Shown here piece after piece: positions 33,318-42,244 of a stretch of 64,000 bases of DNA. Under the pieces are notes generated by a model that searched no databases, had not been told where the DNA came from, and worked only from the letters and a program-made list of their open reading frames with translations. How positions within the stretch are numbered: position 1 is the first letter of the stretch; each line of letters begins with the position of its first letter. The translations under genes were made by a program, and so were the position numbers. The stretch is from Defluviicoccus sp. (GTDB lineage Bacteria; Pseudomonadota; Alphaproteobacteria; MPNO01): positions 1 to 64,000 of the forward strand of contig JAPPIT010000038.1 of the NCBI GenBank assembly GCA_028820505.1. The letters are read 5' to 3'.

Positions 33318-34876
33318 GCGAACAGCCCGTGGAGGAACCACGCGGGCGGCACGTCGGGACGGTAGAGCCCCTCGCGGTAGAGCCAGTAACGACGCCCGTT
33401 CTCGTCCTCGACCCGGTAGTAGTCGCGCAGGCCGGACTCATCGTCGGCATCGGGCTTGTGCCACCATTCCGGCGCGATCCGCTCCGGACCTTCGGCGCGG
33501 ACGACCCGGCGGCGCACGCGGCGCCAGCGGAACATGACGGGCGGATCGTCGGGGACGGGCGCCACGACCTCGATCGGCTCGGGCGGGGCCAGAAGACGGA
33601 TCGGACGGGGAGGGGCGGGCCAGGCCGCCGTCGATTCGACGCGCCTGTCGAGCACCGGCGTCGCGATCGTCGCGCGCTCCGGGATGCGGCTCTCGCGCGG
33701 GGCGAAGCGGACGACGCGCCCGCCTCCCAGGCGGTTGGCCAGCCGGTCGATCAGCGCGTCGGTGTCGCCGCCCGTCTTCTCCTCGTGGAAGGCGGTCTGA
33801 CGGGGGTCGAGCGGTTCGGTTACGGGTGCCGTGAGCGTCATCGCCTCGATCCCGTACACGGTTTCGAACGATTCCATCGGCGCGGCGAAAAGCGCGGCGA
33901 GATGGCCGGCGTCGCGGGAGGGTTTGCCGGTGCCGACGGCGAAGCGATGAGGATCGCCGGCCGGTTCGAAAAGCGACAGCACGAGCCGACGGGCGCCGCG
34001 CCCGCCGAGGGCGAGGTCGCGGACGAGGTTGCCGAGCAGGCGGTCGAGCGCGGCCGCGATGTCCTCGGCCCGGCCGATCGGTTCGGCGAAGTCGATGCGG
34101 GCGAAACGGGGCGTAGCGGGCGCGGCCGGGGCGATCGGCTCGTTGACGAGCCCGAGCGCGGCGTCGAGCCGGGCTCCAACCTCGCTTCCGAAGCGGTCGG
34201 CGATCGCGCCGCGCGGCAGGTCGAGCAGGGAGGCGACGGTGCGAAGACCGAGGGAGTCGAGCGAAGCGGCGGTTTCGGATGCGAGCCTGAGCGCCGCCAC
34301 CGGCAAGGGCGCGAGCGCCCGGCGGGCGCCGCCCCGGGCGACGATCCTCGGCCGCGCGGCATCGTCGGTCGCGAACCGGCAGACCGCCCAGGCGGCGCCC
34401 GGCGTGTCGGCGATCGCGGCGCGGGCCTCGTAGCCCGTCGCCCCGAGACGCCCGATCAGGTCTCCGGCGAGCGCCGCCTCGCCGCCGCAAAGATGCGCGC
34501 AGCCGGTGATGTCGAGCCAGATCGCGCCGGTGCCGTCGGGCGTACCGCCGGCGGCCGGGGCGGGCACGGTCCAGGGGCTGTAGCGTCCGCACCGTCGGGC
34601 CAGGCGTTCGAGCTCGCGGATCTCGGCCGCCGGGTCCGCGGGCACGGAGCGGAGCGACGGCAGGATGGCGCGCGCGTCGCCGAGCGGCTGGCCGGAATAG
34701 AGCCCGGCGGAAGCGGCGCCGCGGTTGAGGCCGACCAGCAGCAGCCTTCCCTCGCGCGACTCGACGGTCGCGAGCGGGGGCTCCCGCCGGGAAACGGGAG
34801 CGTCAGCCCGCCCGGCGGACCGTTTCAGCCTGTCGGTCGCAAACCGCGGCAGCCAGAGCGAGACCACGCGTTTCAT
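33314..34876 (-). CDS. imuB: ImuB, Y-family polymerase-like mutagenesis protein
   Basis: A 520-residue ImuB protein starting VVSLWLPRFATDRLKRSAG. It has a Y-family polymerase fold that lacks the catalytic acidic residues, as is known for ImuB, which works as a hub linking DnaE2 and ImuA to the sliding clamp. A likely clamp-binding motif is the QTAF stretch in DPRQTAFHEE. The terminal region WRRVRRRVVRAEGPERIAPE is typical. It overlaps the end of imuA by 74 bases and the start of dnaE2 by four. Confidence 0.93.
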   Translation of the reverse strand: MKRVVSLWLPRFATDRLKRSAGRADAPVSRREPPLATVESREGRLLLVGLNRGAASAGLYSGQPLGDARAILPSLRSVPADPAAEIRELERLARRCGRYSPWTVPAPAAGGTPDGTGAIWLDITGCAHLCGGEAALAGDLIGRLGATGYEARAAIADTPGAAWAVCRFATDDAARPRIVARGGARRALAPLPVAALRLASETAASLDSLGLRTVASLLDLPRGAIADRFGSEVGARLDAALGLVNEPIAPAAPATPRFARIDFAEPIGRAEDIAAALDRLLGNLVRDLALGGRGARRLVLSLFEPAGDPHRFAVGTGKPSRDAGHLAALFAAPMESFETVYGIEAMTLTAPVTEPLDPRQTAFHEEKTGGDTDALIDRLANRLGGGRVVRFAPRESRIPERATIATPVLDRRVESTAAWPAPPRPIRLLAPPEPIEVVAPVPDDPPVMFRWRRVRRRVVRAEGPERIAPEWWHKPDADDESGLRDYYRVEDENGRRYWLYREGLYRPDVPPAWFLHGLFA

Positions 34877-35654
34877 CGCACCATTCCACATCCCAAGTGC
34901 CGGGCAGCCCGCCGCGGCAGCGGAACATCTCGATCCGCCAGACGGGCGGCAGAAAAGCGGCACCCTCGCCGCCGGATCGCGCCGCGCCGACCCGCCAGCG
35001 GGTCGTCGCGGCGTTGGGGGCGGTCCCGCCGCCGGAGGAGCGCAGCATCAACGCGGTTACCCCGCTTTCCCCGGCAGCGCGCAGGAGCCTCCGGCTTTCG
35101 GTCAGGGAGACCGCGGCGAGCGTGCCGACCACCGCGGCGAGCGTGCCGCAGCGGAGCCCGTCTTCCATCGCCCACAGCGTCTCGGCATCGTTTCCGGTCC
35201 GGGCGAAGACCAGCCGCTCGGGCTCGAGACCGAAACGCCTCAACCCCGGCGGATGCAACGCGCCGGCATCGAGGATGCGCGCGCCTTCGCACCACAGCAC
35301 CGGGCCGTTGCCGGAAAGCGACGCGAGATGGGCCGAGAACGCGCTCGCGGTTCCGGCCATGCCGGCGTCGGTAGCGGCGATCTCGTGCAGCGTGCCCGCG
35401 GGCAGCCCGCCGCCGGGAAGATGGGCGTCGATCTCGCCGATGCCGAGCGGCAGGACGGCCGTGCCCTCGCCGGACCAGACCGGCCCGGTTCCTTCGATCC
35501 GGCGAATGGCGGCACGCAGGCGGTCCAGCACTTCGGGATCCCGCGGTTCGTTCTTGCGCGAAGGGAGGCGCCAATCGCCGCCGGTCGGGCGTGCCGCAGG
35601 CCGGAACGGCGTCGGCGGCGGGGCTGTGTCGACGAGACGAAATATAGGTTGCAT
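34803..35654 (-). CDS. imuA: ImuA, RecA-like mutagenesis protein
   Basis: A 283-residue ImuA/SulA-like protein: LRAAIRRIEGTG, LPLGIGEIDAHLPGGGLPAGTLHEI and WCEGARILDAGALHPPGLRRFGL. The RecA-like core is shortened, as in other ImuA proteins, which regulate the mutasome. ATG 35654 lies 17 bases from the SOS-type half-sites. The last 74 bases are shared with imuB in another frame. It heads the imuA-imuB-dnaE2 operon. Confidence 0.92.
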   Translation of the reverse strand: MQPIFRLVDTAPPPTPFRPAARPTGGDWRLPSRKNEPRDPEVLDRLRAAIRRIEGTGPVWSGEGTAVLPLGIGEIDAHLPGGGLPAGTLHEIAATDAGMAGTASAFSAHLASLSGNGPVLWCEGARILDAGALHPPGLRRFGLEPERLVFARTGNDAETLWAMEDGLRCGTLAAVVGTLAAVSLTESRRLLRAAGESGVTALMLRSSGGGTAPNAATTRWRVGAARSGGEGAAFLPPVWRIEMFRCRGGLPGTWDVEWCDETRGLALAAAVCDRQAETVRRAG

Positions 35655-35670
35655 GGCATATTTTTCTTTT

Positions 35671-35696
35671 GTTCGCTTTATATTCTATTTTTGTTC
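35671..35696. promoter_or_regulatory. LexA (SOS) operator upstream of imuA
   Basis: Reading the plus strand, GTTC (35671-35674), ATTC (35682-35685) and GTTC (35693-35696) are each separated by exactly seven bases. This gives two overlapping boxes of the alphaproteobacterial type GTTC-N7-GTTC (GAAC-N7-GAAC on the imuA strand), each with one mismatch in the middle half-site. A weaker GTTC-N7-GTTG lies at 35713-35727. The position, 17-42 bases from the imuA start, fits repression of the cassette. Confidence 0.72.
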
Positions 35697-35828
35697 TCAT
35701 CGAAGGTCAAGCGTTCGAGGCGCGTTGTTCTGCATCGTTGGGTTGTGCTGGAATCGTTCCGGAAGGAGCGAATATGCTATAGGAGTGACCTTCGGTCTGG
35801 CGGAACGCGACGAGGAGTCGACTGCCGC

Positions 35829-36950
35829 GTGTCCAAATTCCAGCTTTATATGCTCAGACAGATCGTGGTCGTCCTGGCGGTCGTTGCGGCCGGCATGTTC
35901 GCGGTCATCTGGCTCACCAAGTCGCTGAGTCTGATCGACCTGGTGATGAACCGCGGTCTTTCCGTGTCGATGTTCGCCTGGATCACGACCCTGTTGCTGC
36001 CGGCGTCCTTCGCCATCGTCGGACCGATCTCGCTCTTCGTCGCCGTGGCCTACGTCTACCACCGCCTGACGATGGACAGCGAGCTGGTCATCATGCAGGC
36101 CGCCGGGATCAGCCGCCTCCAGCTCGCCCGCCCGGCACTGCTGACCTCGGCGGCGATGATCGCCCTCGGCTATCTGGTTTCCCTCTACCTCATGCCGCTC
36201 GCCTATCGCGAATATCGCGATCTGAAATTCCAGATCAGCCACAACTATTCCTCGGTGCTGATCCAGGAAGGCGTTTTCTCCCAGGTCGTTCCCGGCGTTA
36301 CCGTCTATGTCCGCAAGCGCGGACCCGACGGCACGCTGATGGGCATACTGGTGCATGACCGACGCCAGCCCGACCGCCCGGTCACCGCGCTGGCGGAGCG
36401 CGGCACGCTGCTGCCGGGCGAGAACGGCCCCAAGATGGTGATGATCCAGGGTAATCGGCAGGAGCGGCGCGGCGACCAGGGCACGTCGCGCCTTCAGTTC
36501 GACCGCTACGAGCTGCAGTTCACCACGGAAACCAAGTCGGGCTACGGCAGATGGCAGAGCCCGCACGAGCAGTTCCTGCCCGATCTGTTCGATCCGCCGG
36601 AAGAGGTCGGCGGCCTTTCCCGTTATCACCAGTTCCGGATGGAGGGCCACGACCGCCTTACCGCGCCTCTCATGAACCTCGCCCTGCCGCTGGTCGCCCT
36701 GGCGCTGCTGCTCGGTGCCGAGTTCAACCGGCGCGGCCATGCGGTCCGCATCCTGATCGCGGTCGCGATCGTCGTCGGGCTCGAGGCATCCATGATCGGG
36801 ACCAAGAACCTCGGCCGGCGCATTCCGGAGTTCACGCCCCTGATATACTTCCTGCCGGCGGTGACGGTCGCGGTCTGTCTCATGTCCTTGTGGCGCGGTC
36901 CGTTCAACCTGCGGCGGCGGCTGGTCCCCGGCGCCGCCACGGCTTCCTGA
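35829..36950 (+). CDS. lptF: LPS export permease LptF
   Basis: A 373-residue LptF/YjgP family permease. The N-terminal helix pair (YMLRQIVVVLAVVAAGMFAVIW) and LLPASFAIVGPISLFVAVAYVY lead to a periplasmic beta-jellyroll, then three C-terminal helices (LTAPLMNLALPLVALALLLG). With LptG and LptB it extracts LPS from the inner membrane. I choose GTG 35829 (SKFQLYMLRQ); the frame upstream overlaps imuA and is not real. It starts a lptF-lptG-lptD operon. A GAGGAG site lies 11 bases before the start. Confidence 0.95.
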   Translation: MSKFQLYMLRQIVVVLAVVAAGMFAVIWLTKSLSLIDLVMNRGLSVSMFAWITTLLLPASFAIVGPISLFVAVAYVYHRLTMDSELVIMQAAGISRLQLARPALLTSAAMIALGYLVSLYLMPLAYREYRDLKFQISHNYSSVLIQEGVFSQVVPGVTVYVRKRGPDGTLMGILVHDRRQPDRPVTALAERGTLLPGENGPKMVMIQGNRQERRGDQGTSRLQFDRYELQFTTETKSGYGRWQSPHEQFLPDLFDPPEEVGGLSRYHQFRMEGHDRLTAPLMNLALPLVALALLLGAEFNRRGHAVRILIAVAIVVGLEASMIGTKNLGRRIPEFTPLIYFLPAVTVAVCLMSLWRGPFNLRRRLVPGAATAS

Positions 36951-36968
36951 CCGCGGTCGCAAAGCGAG

Positions 36969-38063
36969 ATGCGCGTCTCGATTCGCCTGTCGCTCTACAT
37001 CCTGCGACTGTTCCTGTTCTGGCTGTTCAGCGTTCTGATCGCCTCGGGGGCGGTGATCTTCCTGTTCGACTCCGTCGAGCTGTTCCGCCGCGTGGCGCAG
37101 AACGAGGCGGCGACTTTCTGGGTCGTCGTCTCCATGAGCCTGATGAAGCTGCCGCATCTCCTGGAGCGCGCATTGCCCGTCGCGACCCTGCTGGCGGCGA
37201 TGCTGACGCTCTGGCGCCTCAACCGTTATCACGAGCTGATCGTCGTGCGTTCGTTCGGCGTCTCGGTCTGGCAGACGCTGCTGCCTCTCGCGGTCGGCGC
37301 CGCCACGGTAGGCGTGCTGGAACTCGTTGCGTTCAACCCCGTCTCGGCGGCGCTATACGCGCAGTACCAGTCGATGGAAGCGAGTGTGCTCAACCGTCGG
37401 TCCGCGTCGGCGGCAATCAGCGGCGGCAGCGTCTGGTTCCGCCAGCCGACCGGAAACGGCCATTACTTCATGCACGCCGAGAAGATAGAGCCCGCCACCG
37501 GGCGGCTGTCGTCGGTGATGGTGCTGACGATGGCGGAAGGGGACGGATTCGTCGGCCGGATAGATGCGGACCGGGCTCGGCTCGGCTGGGGTTACTGGGC
37601 ACTGTACGACGTCACTATCGAAGTCCCGCCCTCCCCCCCGCGCAGCGCGCCCGCATACCGTCTGGAAACGGATCTCACGCTGGACAAGATCCAGGACAGT
37701 TTCGCCGATCCGGCGACGATTTCCTTTTTCGAGCTTCCGGTCTTCGTTCGCGTGCTCGAAGCGGCCGGAGTCTCGGCGATCAGCCACCGTCTTCACTGGC
37801 AGACCCAACTGGCTCAACCGTTCCTGTTGATTTCGATCGTGCTCGTGGCCGCGACGTTTTCTCTTCGCCCGATACGCCGCGGCGGCACGCGCCTCCTGTT
37901 CGTGACGGGCCTGATCTGCGGTTTCCTCCTGTTTATCGCGATGGACGTAATTACCGCTCTGGGCGCCTCGGCGCGGATCCCGGTCTGGCTGGCGGCCTGG
38001 AGTCCGATGATAATCGCGACGATGTTGGGGTCCGCCATGTTGTTTCACCTCGAAGACGGTTGA
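36969..38063 (+). CDS. lptG: LPS export permease LptG
   Basis: A 364-residue LptG/YjgQ permease: LSLYILRLFLFWLFSVLIASG, LERALPVATLLAAMLTLWRLN, then the periplasmic beta domain and the conserved C-terminal helices FSLRPIRRGGTRLLFVTG. It pairs with LptF. It lies 18 bases after lptF and 6 bases before lptD, so co-transcription is clear. Confidence 0.95.
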   Translation: MRVSIRLSLYILRLFLFWLFSVLIASGAVIFLFDSVELFRRVAQNEAATFWVVVSMSLMKLPHLLERALPVATLLAAMLTLWRLNRYHELIVVRSFGVSVWQTLLPLAVGAATVGVLELVAFNPVSAALYAQYQSMEASVLNRRSASAAISGGSVWFRQPTGNGHYFMHAEKIEPATGRLSSVMVLTMAEGDGFVGRIDADRARLGWGYWALYDVTIEVPPSPPRSAPAYRLETDLTLDKIQDSFADPATISFFELPVFVRVLEAAGVSAISHRLHWQTQLAQPFLLISIVLVAATFSLRPIRRGGTRLLFVTGLICGFLLFIAMDVITALGASARIPVWLAAWSPMIIATMLGSAMLFHLEDG

Positions 38064-38069
38064 ACGGCC

Positions 38070-40214
38070 GTGCGTCGTCGGTTGAGAGCCGCGGCTCTGG
38101 CGTTCGCGCTCGTTTGTCTTGGCGCGATCGCGCCGACGCAGGATGGAAATTCGGCTGTGCAATCCGCGAACAGGCCGGTTTCCATTCGGGCGGACGAGGT
38201 AACGCACAGTCGGTCCGGCGAGGTGGTGACCGCGACAGGCAATGTCGAGATCGCCCGGGACGGGCTCGTTCTTCGCGCCCAAAGGGTGCTCTACGACAAG
38301 ACCGCGGACCGCATGAGCGCCGCCGGCAATGTCGTCCTCGTCAATCCCTCCGGCGACGCGTTCTACGCCGATACCGTTGAGATCTCCGGCGACCTCAAGG
38401 ACGCCGTTGCGAACGGGATCCGCGTCCGGCTTCGCGACAAGTCGCGCTTCGCGAGCGAGGCGGGACGGCTGATCGGCGGCACGAGGACCGAATTCGACAC
38501 GGCGGTCTACACGACCTGTCCGGTTTGCAAGGACGACCCTGCCGGCGCTCCCCCCTGGCGGATCAGGGCCCAGGAGGTGGTCCGGGACACCGACAAGGAG
38601 ACCATCGCCTACCGCAACGCCGTTCTGGAAGTCTGGGGCGTGCCCGTCCTCTATACGCCCTATTTCGAGCAACCCGATGTCGGGGTAAAGCGCAAGACGG
38701 GGATGCTCGTACCGACCTTCGGCTCCCACGGCGATCTCGGCATGATCGCACGGGTGCCGGTGTTTCTCGAAATTGCGCCCGACAAGGATGCGACGTTCAC
38801 GCCGATCCTTACCGAAAACGAGGGCGGCGTAGGGTTGGTCGAATACCGGCAGCGATTTCACGGCGGTTCGTTGCGGGCCGAAGGCAGCGTAACGAGCGGC
38901 AGCACCGAGACGGAATATCGCACCCTGCGCGGCCATTTCGATGTCGGCATAAACTACGACATCGACAGCAATTGGCGGTCCGGCGCCACGGTCAGCGTCG
39001 CTTCCGACGATACCTATCTCGGCCGGTACGAGTTTTCGGACGACCGGACGCTCACCAGCAACGTCTTCCTGGAAGGTTTCTTCGGCCGCAACTACGCCGC
39101 CGGCAATCTGTACCGTTTCCAGGGTCTGCGGCCGACCGACGATTCGAACACCATCCCGCTGGTCATGCCGGAGTTGGACTTCAGCATGTTGAGCGCGCGC
39201 GACCGGCTCGGCGGGCGTTTCGGGATCGACGGAAATGTGCGCAGCCTGGTTCGCTCGGTCGGCCCCGACAGCGTGAGGATGTCTTTGGACACCGGTTGGC
39301 AGCTTCCCTATACGAGCCCCCGCGGCCAGCGCCTGAACCTCTTTGCACGGCTGCAGACGGACGGCTACTGGATCGACGACCTGGACGACGGCGACAAGCC
39401 GGGCGAACGGACCGCCGATGTAACCGGCAGGGCCTTTCCGCAGGCGGGGCTCGACTGGCGCTATCCGCTGGTCCGGCACAGCGGCGGGTTCTCGCAGATC
39501 GTGGAGCCGATCATGGGCTTCGTCGTCGCGCCGCGAGGCGGCAATTCCGATCGCATTCCCAACGAGGACAGCCTCGATCTCGAGCTGGACGACACCAATG
39601 TCTTCGACCGGTCGCGCGCCACGGGACTGGATCTGGTGGAGAACGGCAAGCGGATGTATTACGGCCTTCAGGGCAGGCTGCTCGGTCATCGCCGCGTGGA
39701 GGCGAACGCGTTCCTGGGGCAGAGCTACCGTTTCGGCGGCAGCGAGCTGTTTCCGGCCGGCGCCGGGCTGGACGAGGACTTTTCGGACGTCGTCGGCCGC
39801 GTCGAGTTGGGATACCGCGAATATCTGCGGTTTCTTTACCGGTTCCGCTACGACTACGAGAGGCTGCGGTCGAGACGGGACGAGGTCGGTGCCTCTTTCG
39901 GCCCCGACGCCTTCCGGGTCTCGGCCGATTACCTCTTTATCGACCGTCAGCCGGCGCCGTCCGGTATCGAGGACCGCAGGGAAATAAACCTCGGCTTCGA
40001 CGCGAAGGTTACCGACTCCGTTACGCTACGCGGCGAGACCCAGCGCGATCTCCAGGCGGGTCGCTATTTGTGGCATCGCGGCGAAATCGGTTATCGGGCG
40101 GACTGCTACGATATTTCCTTCAATTTCGAGCGATCCATGACCCGGGACCGGGACATCCGGCCCGCGAACACCTTCCTCTTGCGGGTCGGTCTGACGGCGC
40201 CGCGCGCAAACTAG
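38070..40214 (+). CDS. lptD: LPS assembly outer-membrane protein LptD
   Basis: A 714-residue LptD. A signal-like N-terminus (RRLRAAALAFALVCLGAIAP) precedes the OstA/LptA-like periplasmic domain (IRADEVTHSRSGEVVTATGN ... LVLRAQRVLYD). The conserved VPVLYTPYF and KRKTGMLVPTFG mark entry to the 26-strand barrel. The paired cysteines in CPVCKD are the usual N-terminal disulfide region. It inserts LPS into the outer leaflet with LptE. Oddly, surA and pdxA do not follow as they often do in alphaproteobacteria; the next gene is convergent and shares the stop CTAG. Confidence 0.95.
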   Translation: MRRRLRAAALAFALVCLGAIAPTQDGNSAVQSANRPVSIRADEVTHSRSGEVVTATGNVEIARDGLVLRAQRVLYDKTADRMSAAGNVVLVNPSGDAFYADTVEISGDLKDAVANGIRVRLRDKSRFASEAGRLIGGTRTEFDTAVYTTCPVCKDDPAGAPPWRIRAQEVVRDTDKETIAYRNAVLEVWGVPVLYTPYFEQPDVGVKRKTGMLVPTFGSHGDLGMIARVPVFLEIAPDKDATFTPILTENEGGVGLVEYRQRFHGGSLRAEGSVTSGSTETEYRTLRGHFDVGINYDIDSNWRSGATVSVASDDTYLGRYEFSDDRTLTSNVFLEGFFGRNYAAGNLYRFQGLRPTDDSNTIPLVMPELDFSMLSARDRLGGRFGIDGNVRSLVRSVGPDSVRMSLDTGWQLPYTSPRGQRLNLFARLQTDGYWIDDLDDGDKPGERTADVTGRAFPQAGLDWRYPLVRHSGGFSQIVEPIMGFVVAPRGGNSDRIPNEDSLDLELDDTNVFDRSRATGLDLVENGKRMYYGLQGRLLGHRRVEANAFLGQSYRFGGSELFPAGAGLDEDFSDVVGRVELGYREYLRFLYRFRYDYERLRSRRDEVGASFGPDAFRVSADYLFIDRQPAPSGIEDRREINLGFDAKVTDSVTLRGETQRDLQAGRYLWHRGEIGYRADCYDISFNFERSMTRDRDIRPANTFLLRVGLTAPRAN

Positions 40215-40936
40215 CCCGGCAGGTAGGCCGCCATTTCCTTTTCGACCGCTTTGGCGTCCCGAGCGAGGCCCTCGCTGAGCCCCTGCGCCATGGCATCCGG
40301 GTAGAGATCCTCGACGACGTTTGCGATCGCCTCGACGATGGCGGCAGCGACATCTTCGGGCCGGGCATCGCCGCCCGGCGTCATGTCGGTATCGACCGCG
40401 CCCGGCAGGACTCCCATGACATGCGTCCCCTGCGCCGCGAGTTCGGCGCGGACGCCCTGCGTCATGGAGTATTCCGCGGCCTTCGATGCGCAATAGCTGC
40501 CGAGCGCCGGGAGGCTCACCCGTCCGATCGCCGAGAGTATGTTGACGATCATGCCGCCGCCGTTCGCCTTCAGCACCGGAGCGAAAGCGCGGCACATCGA
40601 AAGCGTGCCCAGATAGTTCACCTCGATCTCGGCGCGCGCGTTGGCCAGCGCTTCGGGCTCGGCGATCAGCGGACGGTTCCGGTTGACGCCCGCATTGTTG
40701 ATCAGCAGCGTCACATCGGCGCAATGTTCGGCCGCCGCGGCGACCTGGGCGAGGTCCGTTACATCGAGCGCGACCGGAACGATCCGTTCGTTTTCGGCGA
40801 GCGCGCCCAGCTTCGCAGGATCGCGCGCGCCGGCGTAAATTCTCGGTGCCCCCGCCGCCAGCAGGCAGTCGACGATGCGGCGGCCGATTCCCCGGTTCGC
40901 GCCGGTAACGAGGATCGCAGCGTTCGAAATATCCAT
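40211..40936 (-). CDS. Short-chain dehydrogenase/reductase
   Basis: A 241-residue classical SDR. The cofactor motif is TGANRGIG, the NNAG motif is present, and the catalytic Ser-Tyr-Lys group is visible with YCASK. An acidic residue after the second strand is replaced by AR, so NADP preference is possible. It is cytoplasmic. Its stop codon overlaps that of lptD on the other strand (CTAG), and it is probably co-transcribed with the dienelactone hydrolase gene 9 bases upstream. Confidence 0.9.
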   Translation of the reverse strand: MDISNAAILVTGANRGIGRRIVDCLLAAGAPRIYAGARDPAKLGALAENERIVPVALDVTDLAQVAAAAEHCADVTLLINNAGVNRNRPLIAEPEALANARAEIEVNYLGTLSMCRAFAPVLKANGGGMIVNILSAIGRVSLPALGSYCASKAAEYSMTQGVRAELAAQGTHVMGVLPGAVDTDMTPGGDARPEDVAAAIVEAIANVVEDLYPDAMAQGLSEGLARDAKAVEKEMAAYLPG

Positions 40937-40945
40937 CGCCGGCCC

Positions 40946-42184
40946 CTATTCCGCGGGTTCGCTTTCGGCCCAGCGGGACATCAGCCGGTTGGAATCCTCC
41001 TTCGTGGCATCCAGCATCTTCCGGGCCACGTCGTGTCCGCCGACCGGCAGGCCGGTCGGGTCGAGCAGTCCGATCTGGACCAGAACCGAGGCCTGATCCC
41101 AGTAGATATGCTCGTGATAAAGCTTGTCGCCGCGGAAATTGATGATCGCGACGACCGGCATCTCGACGTATTTCCCGGTCGGGGCCACGCCCGGCAGGAG
41201 CCAGTCGATCTCCGTCGTGTGGGTGAAGCAGAACAGCATCTCGTCGACCACGCGGTCGGCGCCGATGGTGCGAGAAACCGGGATAAGCCTGGTGTCCTCG
41301 GGATTGGCGTGGACGAAATGGTTGAGATAGAAGCGATGGAGGTTCTTGTAGCCCACACCGCCCGTCATCGTCGGGATGTGGTTGACGTAGGGTTCCGGCA
41401 CCATCGTCGCCATGGTGGCGTCCACGTCGCGGGTGATGAACTCGTATTCGCAGTGCATGTCCCACAGATGGCTGAGATCGTAGCTGGGGCCCATGGTCCG
41501 CCGGAGCGCGGCGATCGTCCGGCTGTGCGCCATCGATGAGGACGGCTTGTCGAAGACATCGCGGTCGCCGTTGTAGAAGCCGTGGTCGGCGCCCGGATAG
41601 CTGTAGATCTCGATGTCGGTCCGGTCCTTGAAGGCTTCGCGCAGTGCGGCGACGCCTTCCGGCGGCATCCATTGGTCGAGCTCCGGGCAATGGAACACCA
41701 TCGGACATTCGATGTTCCCGGCCTCGCCCAGAAGGTCGGGCAGACCGACGCCGTAGAACGAGATCGAGACGGTGGGGTCGAGCCGGGCGGCGGTCAGATA
41801 GGCAAGCTTGCCGCCGAGGCAGAAACCCATGAAGCCGACCTGGCCGGTGCATTCGGGCAGCGCGCGGAGCGCATCCATGGCCGCGCCGATATCCTCGATC
41901 GACCGGTCGATGTCGAATCGCTCGAAGTGGCCGAACGCCGTGGCGAATTCCTCCTCCGAGTAACCGAGCTCGATCCCGGGCTCGATGCGCCAGAAGAGGT
42001 CGGGCGCGAGCACGACATAGCCTTCCTCGGCAAAATAATCGGCGGTCGCGCGCATCGTCGCGTTGATTCCGAATATTTCCTGGCCCAGAACCAGGCCCGG
42101 CCCGGACCCCGCATCCGGTACGGCGAGGTATCCGTTGAACCTGCCGCCGTCGCGCGCGTCGATCTCGATCGTGCGTCCTGCCAT
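40946..42184 (-). CDS. Dienelactone hydrolase fused to a SnoaL-like (NTF2-fold) domain
   Basis: A 412-residue two-domain protein. Residues 1-240 are a dienelactone hydrolase: oxyanion GQEIFGIN, nucleophile cysteine in GFCLGGKL, and acid/histidine in GADHGFYNGD. Residues 250-400 form a SnoaL/NTF2-like domain (CEYEFITRDVDATMATMVPE, then VNHIPTMTGGVG). Dienelactone hydrolases cleave the lactone formed in chlorocatechol and similar pathways. The second domain is often a separate gene; here it is fused, so the product may pass directly. Cytoplasmic; substrate unknown. Confidence 0.87.
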   Translation of the reverse strand: MAGRTIEIDARDGGRFNGYLAVPDAGSGPGLVLGQEIFGINATMRATADYFAEEGYVVLAPDLFWRIEPGIELGYSEEEFATAFGHFERFDIDRSIEDIGAAMDALRALPECTGQVGFMGFCLGGKLAYLTAARLDPTVSISFYGVGLPDLLGEAGNIECPMVFHCPELDQWMPPEGVAALREAFKDRTDIEIYSYPGADHGFYNGDRDVFDKPSSSMAHSRTIAALRRTMGPSYDLSHLWDMHCEYEFITRDVDATMATMVPEPYVNHIPTMTGGVGYKNLHRFYLNHFVHANPEDTRLIPVSRTIGADRVVDEMLFCFTHTTEIDWLLPGVAPTGKYVEMPVVAIINFRGDKLYHEHIYWDQASVLVQIGLLDPTGLPVGGHDVARKMLDATKEDSNRLMSRWAESEPAE

Positions 42185-42244
42185 GTCTGCCTCCTCGCCC
42201 GCATGTCAAGATTTTCAGGCACTATAGATGAATACCGCCGCTTT

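Noticed and set aside
34725-35828. N-terminal extension of lptF by 368 residues
   Set aside because: It overlaps imuA and imuB on the other strand, has no homology to LptF, and the LptF start at 35829 is well supported.
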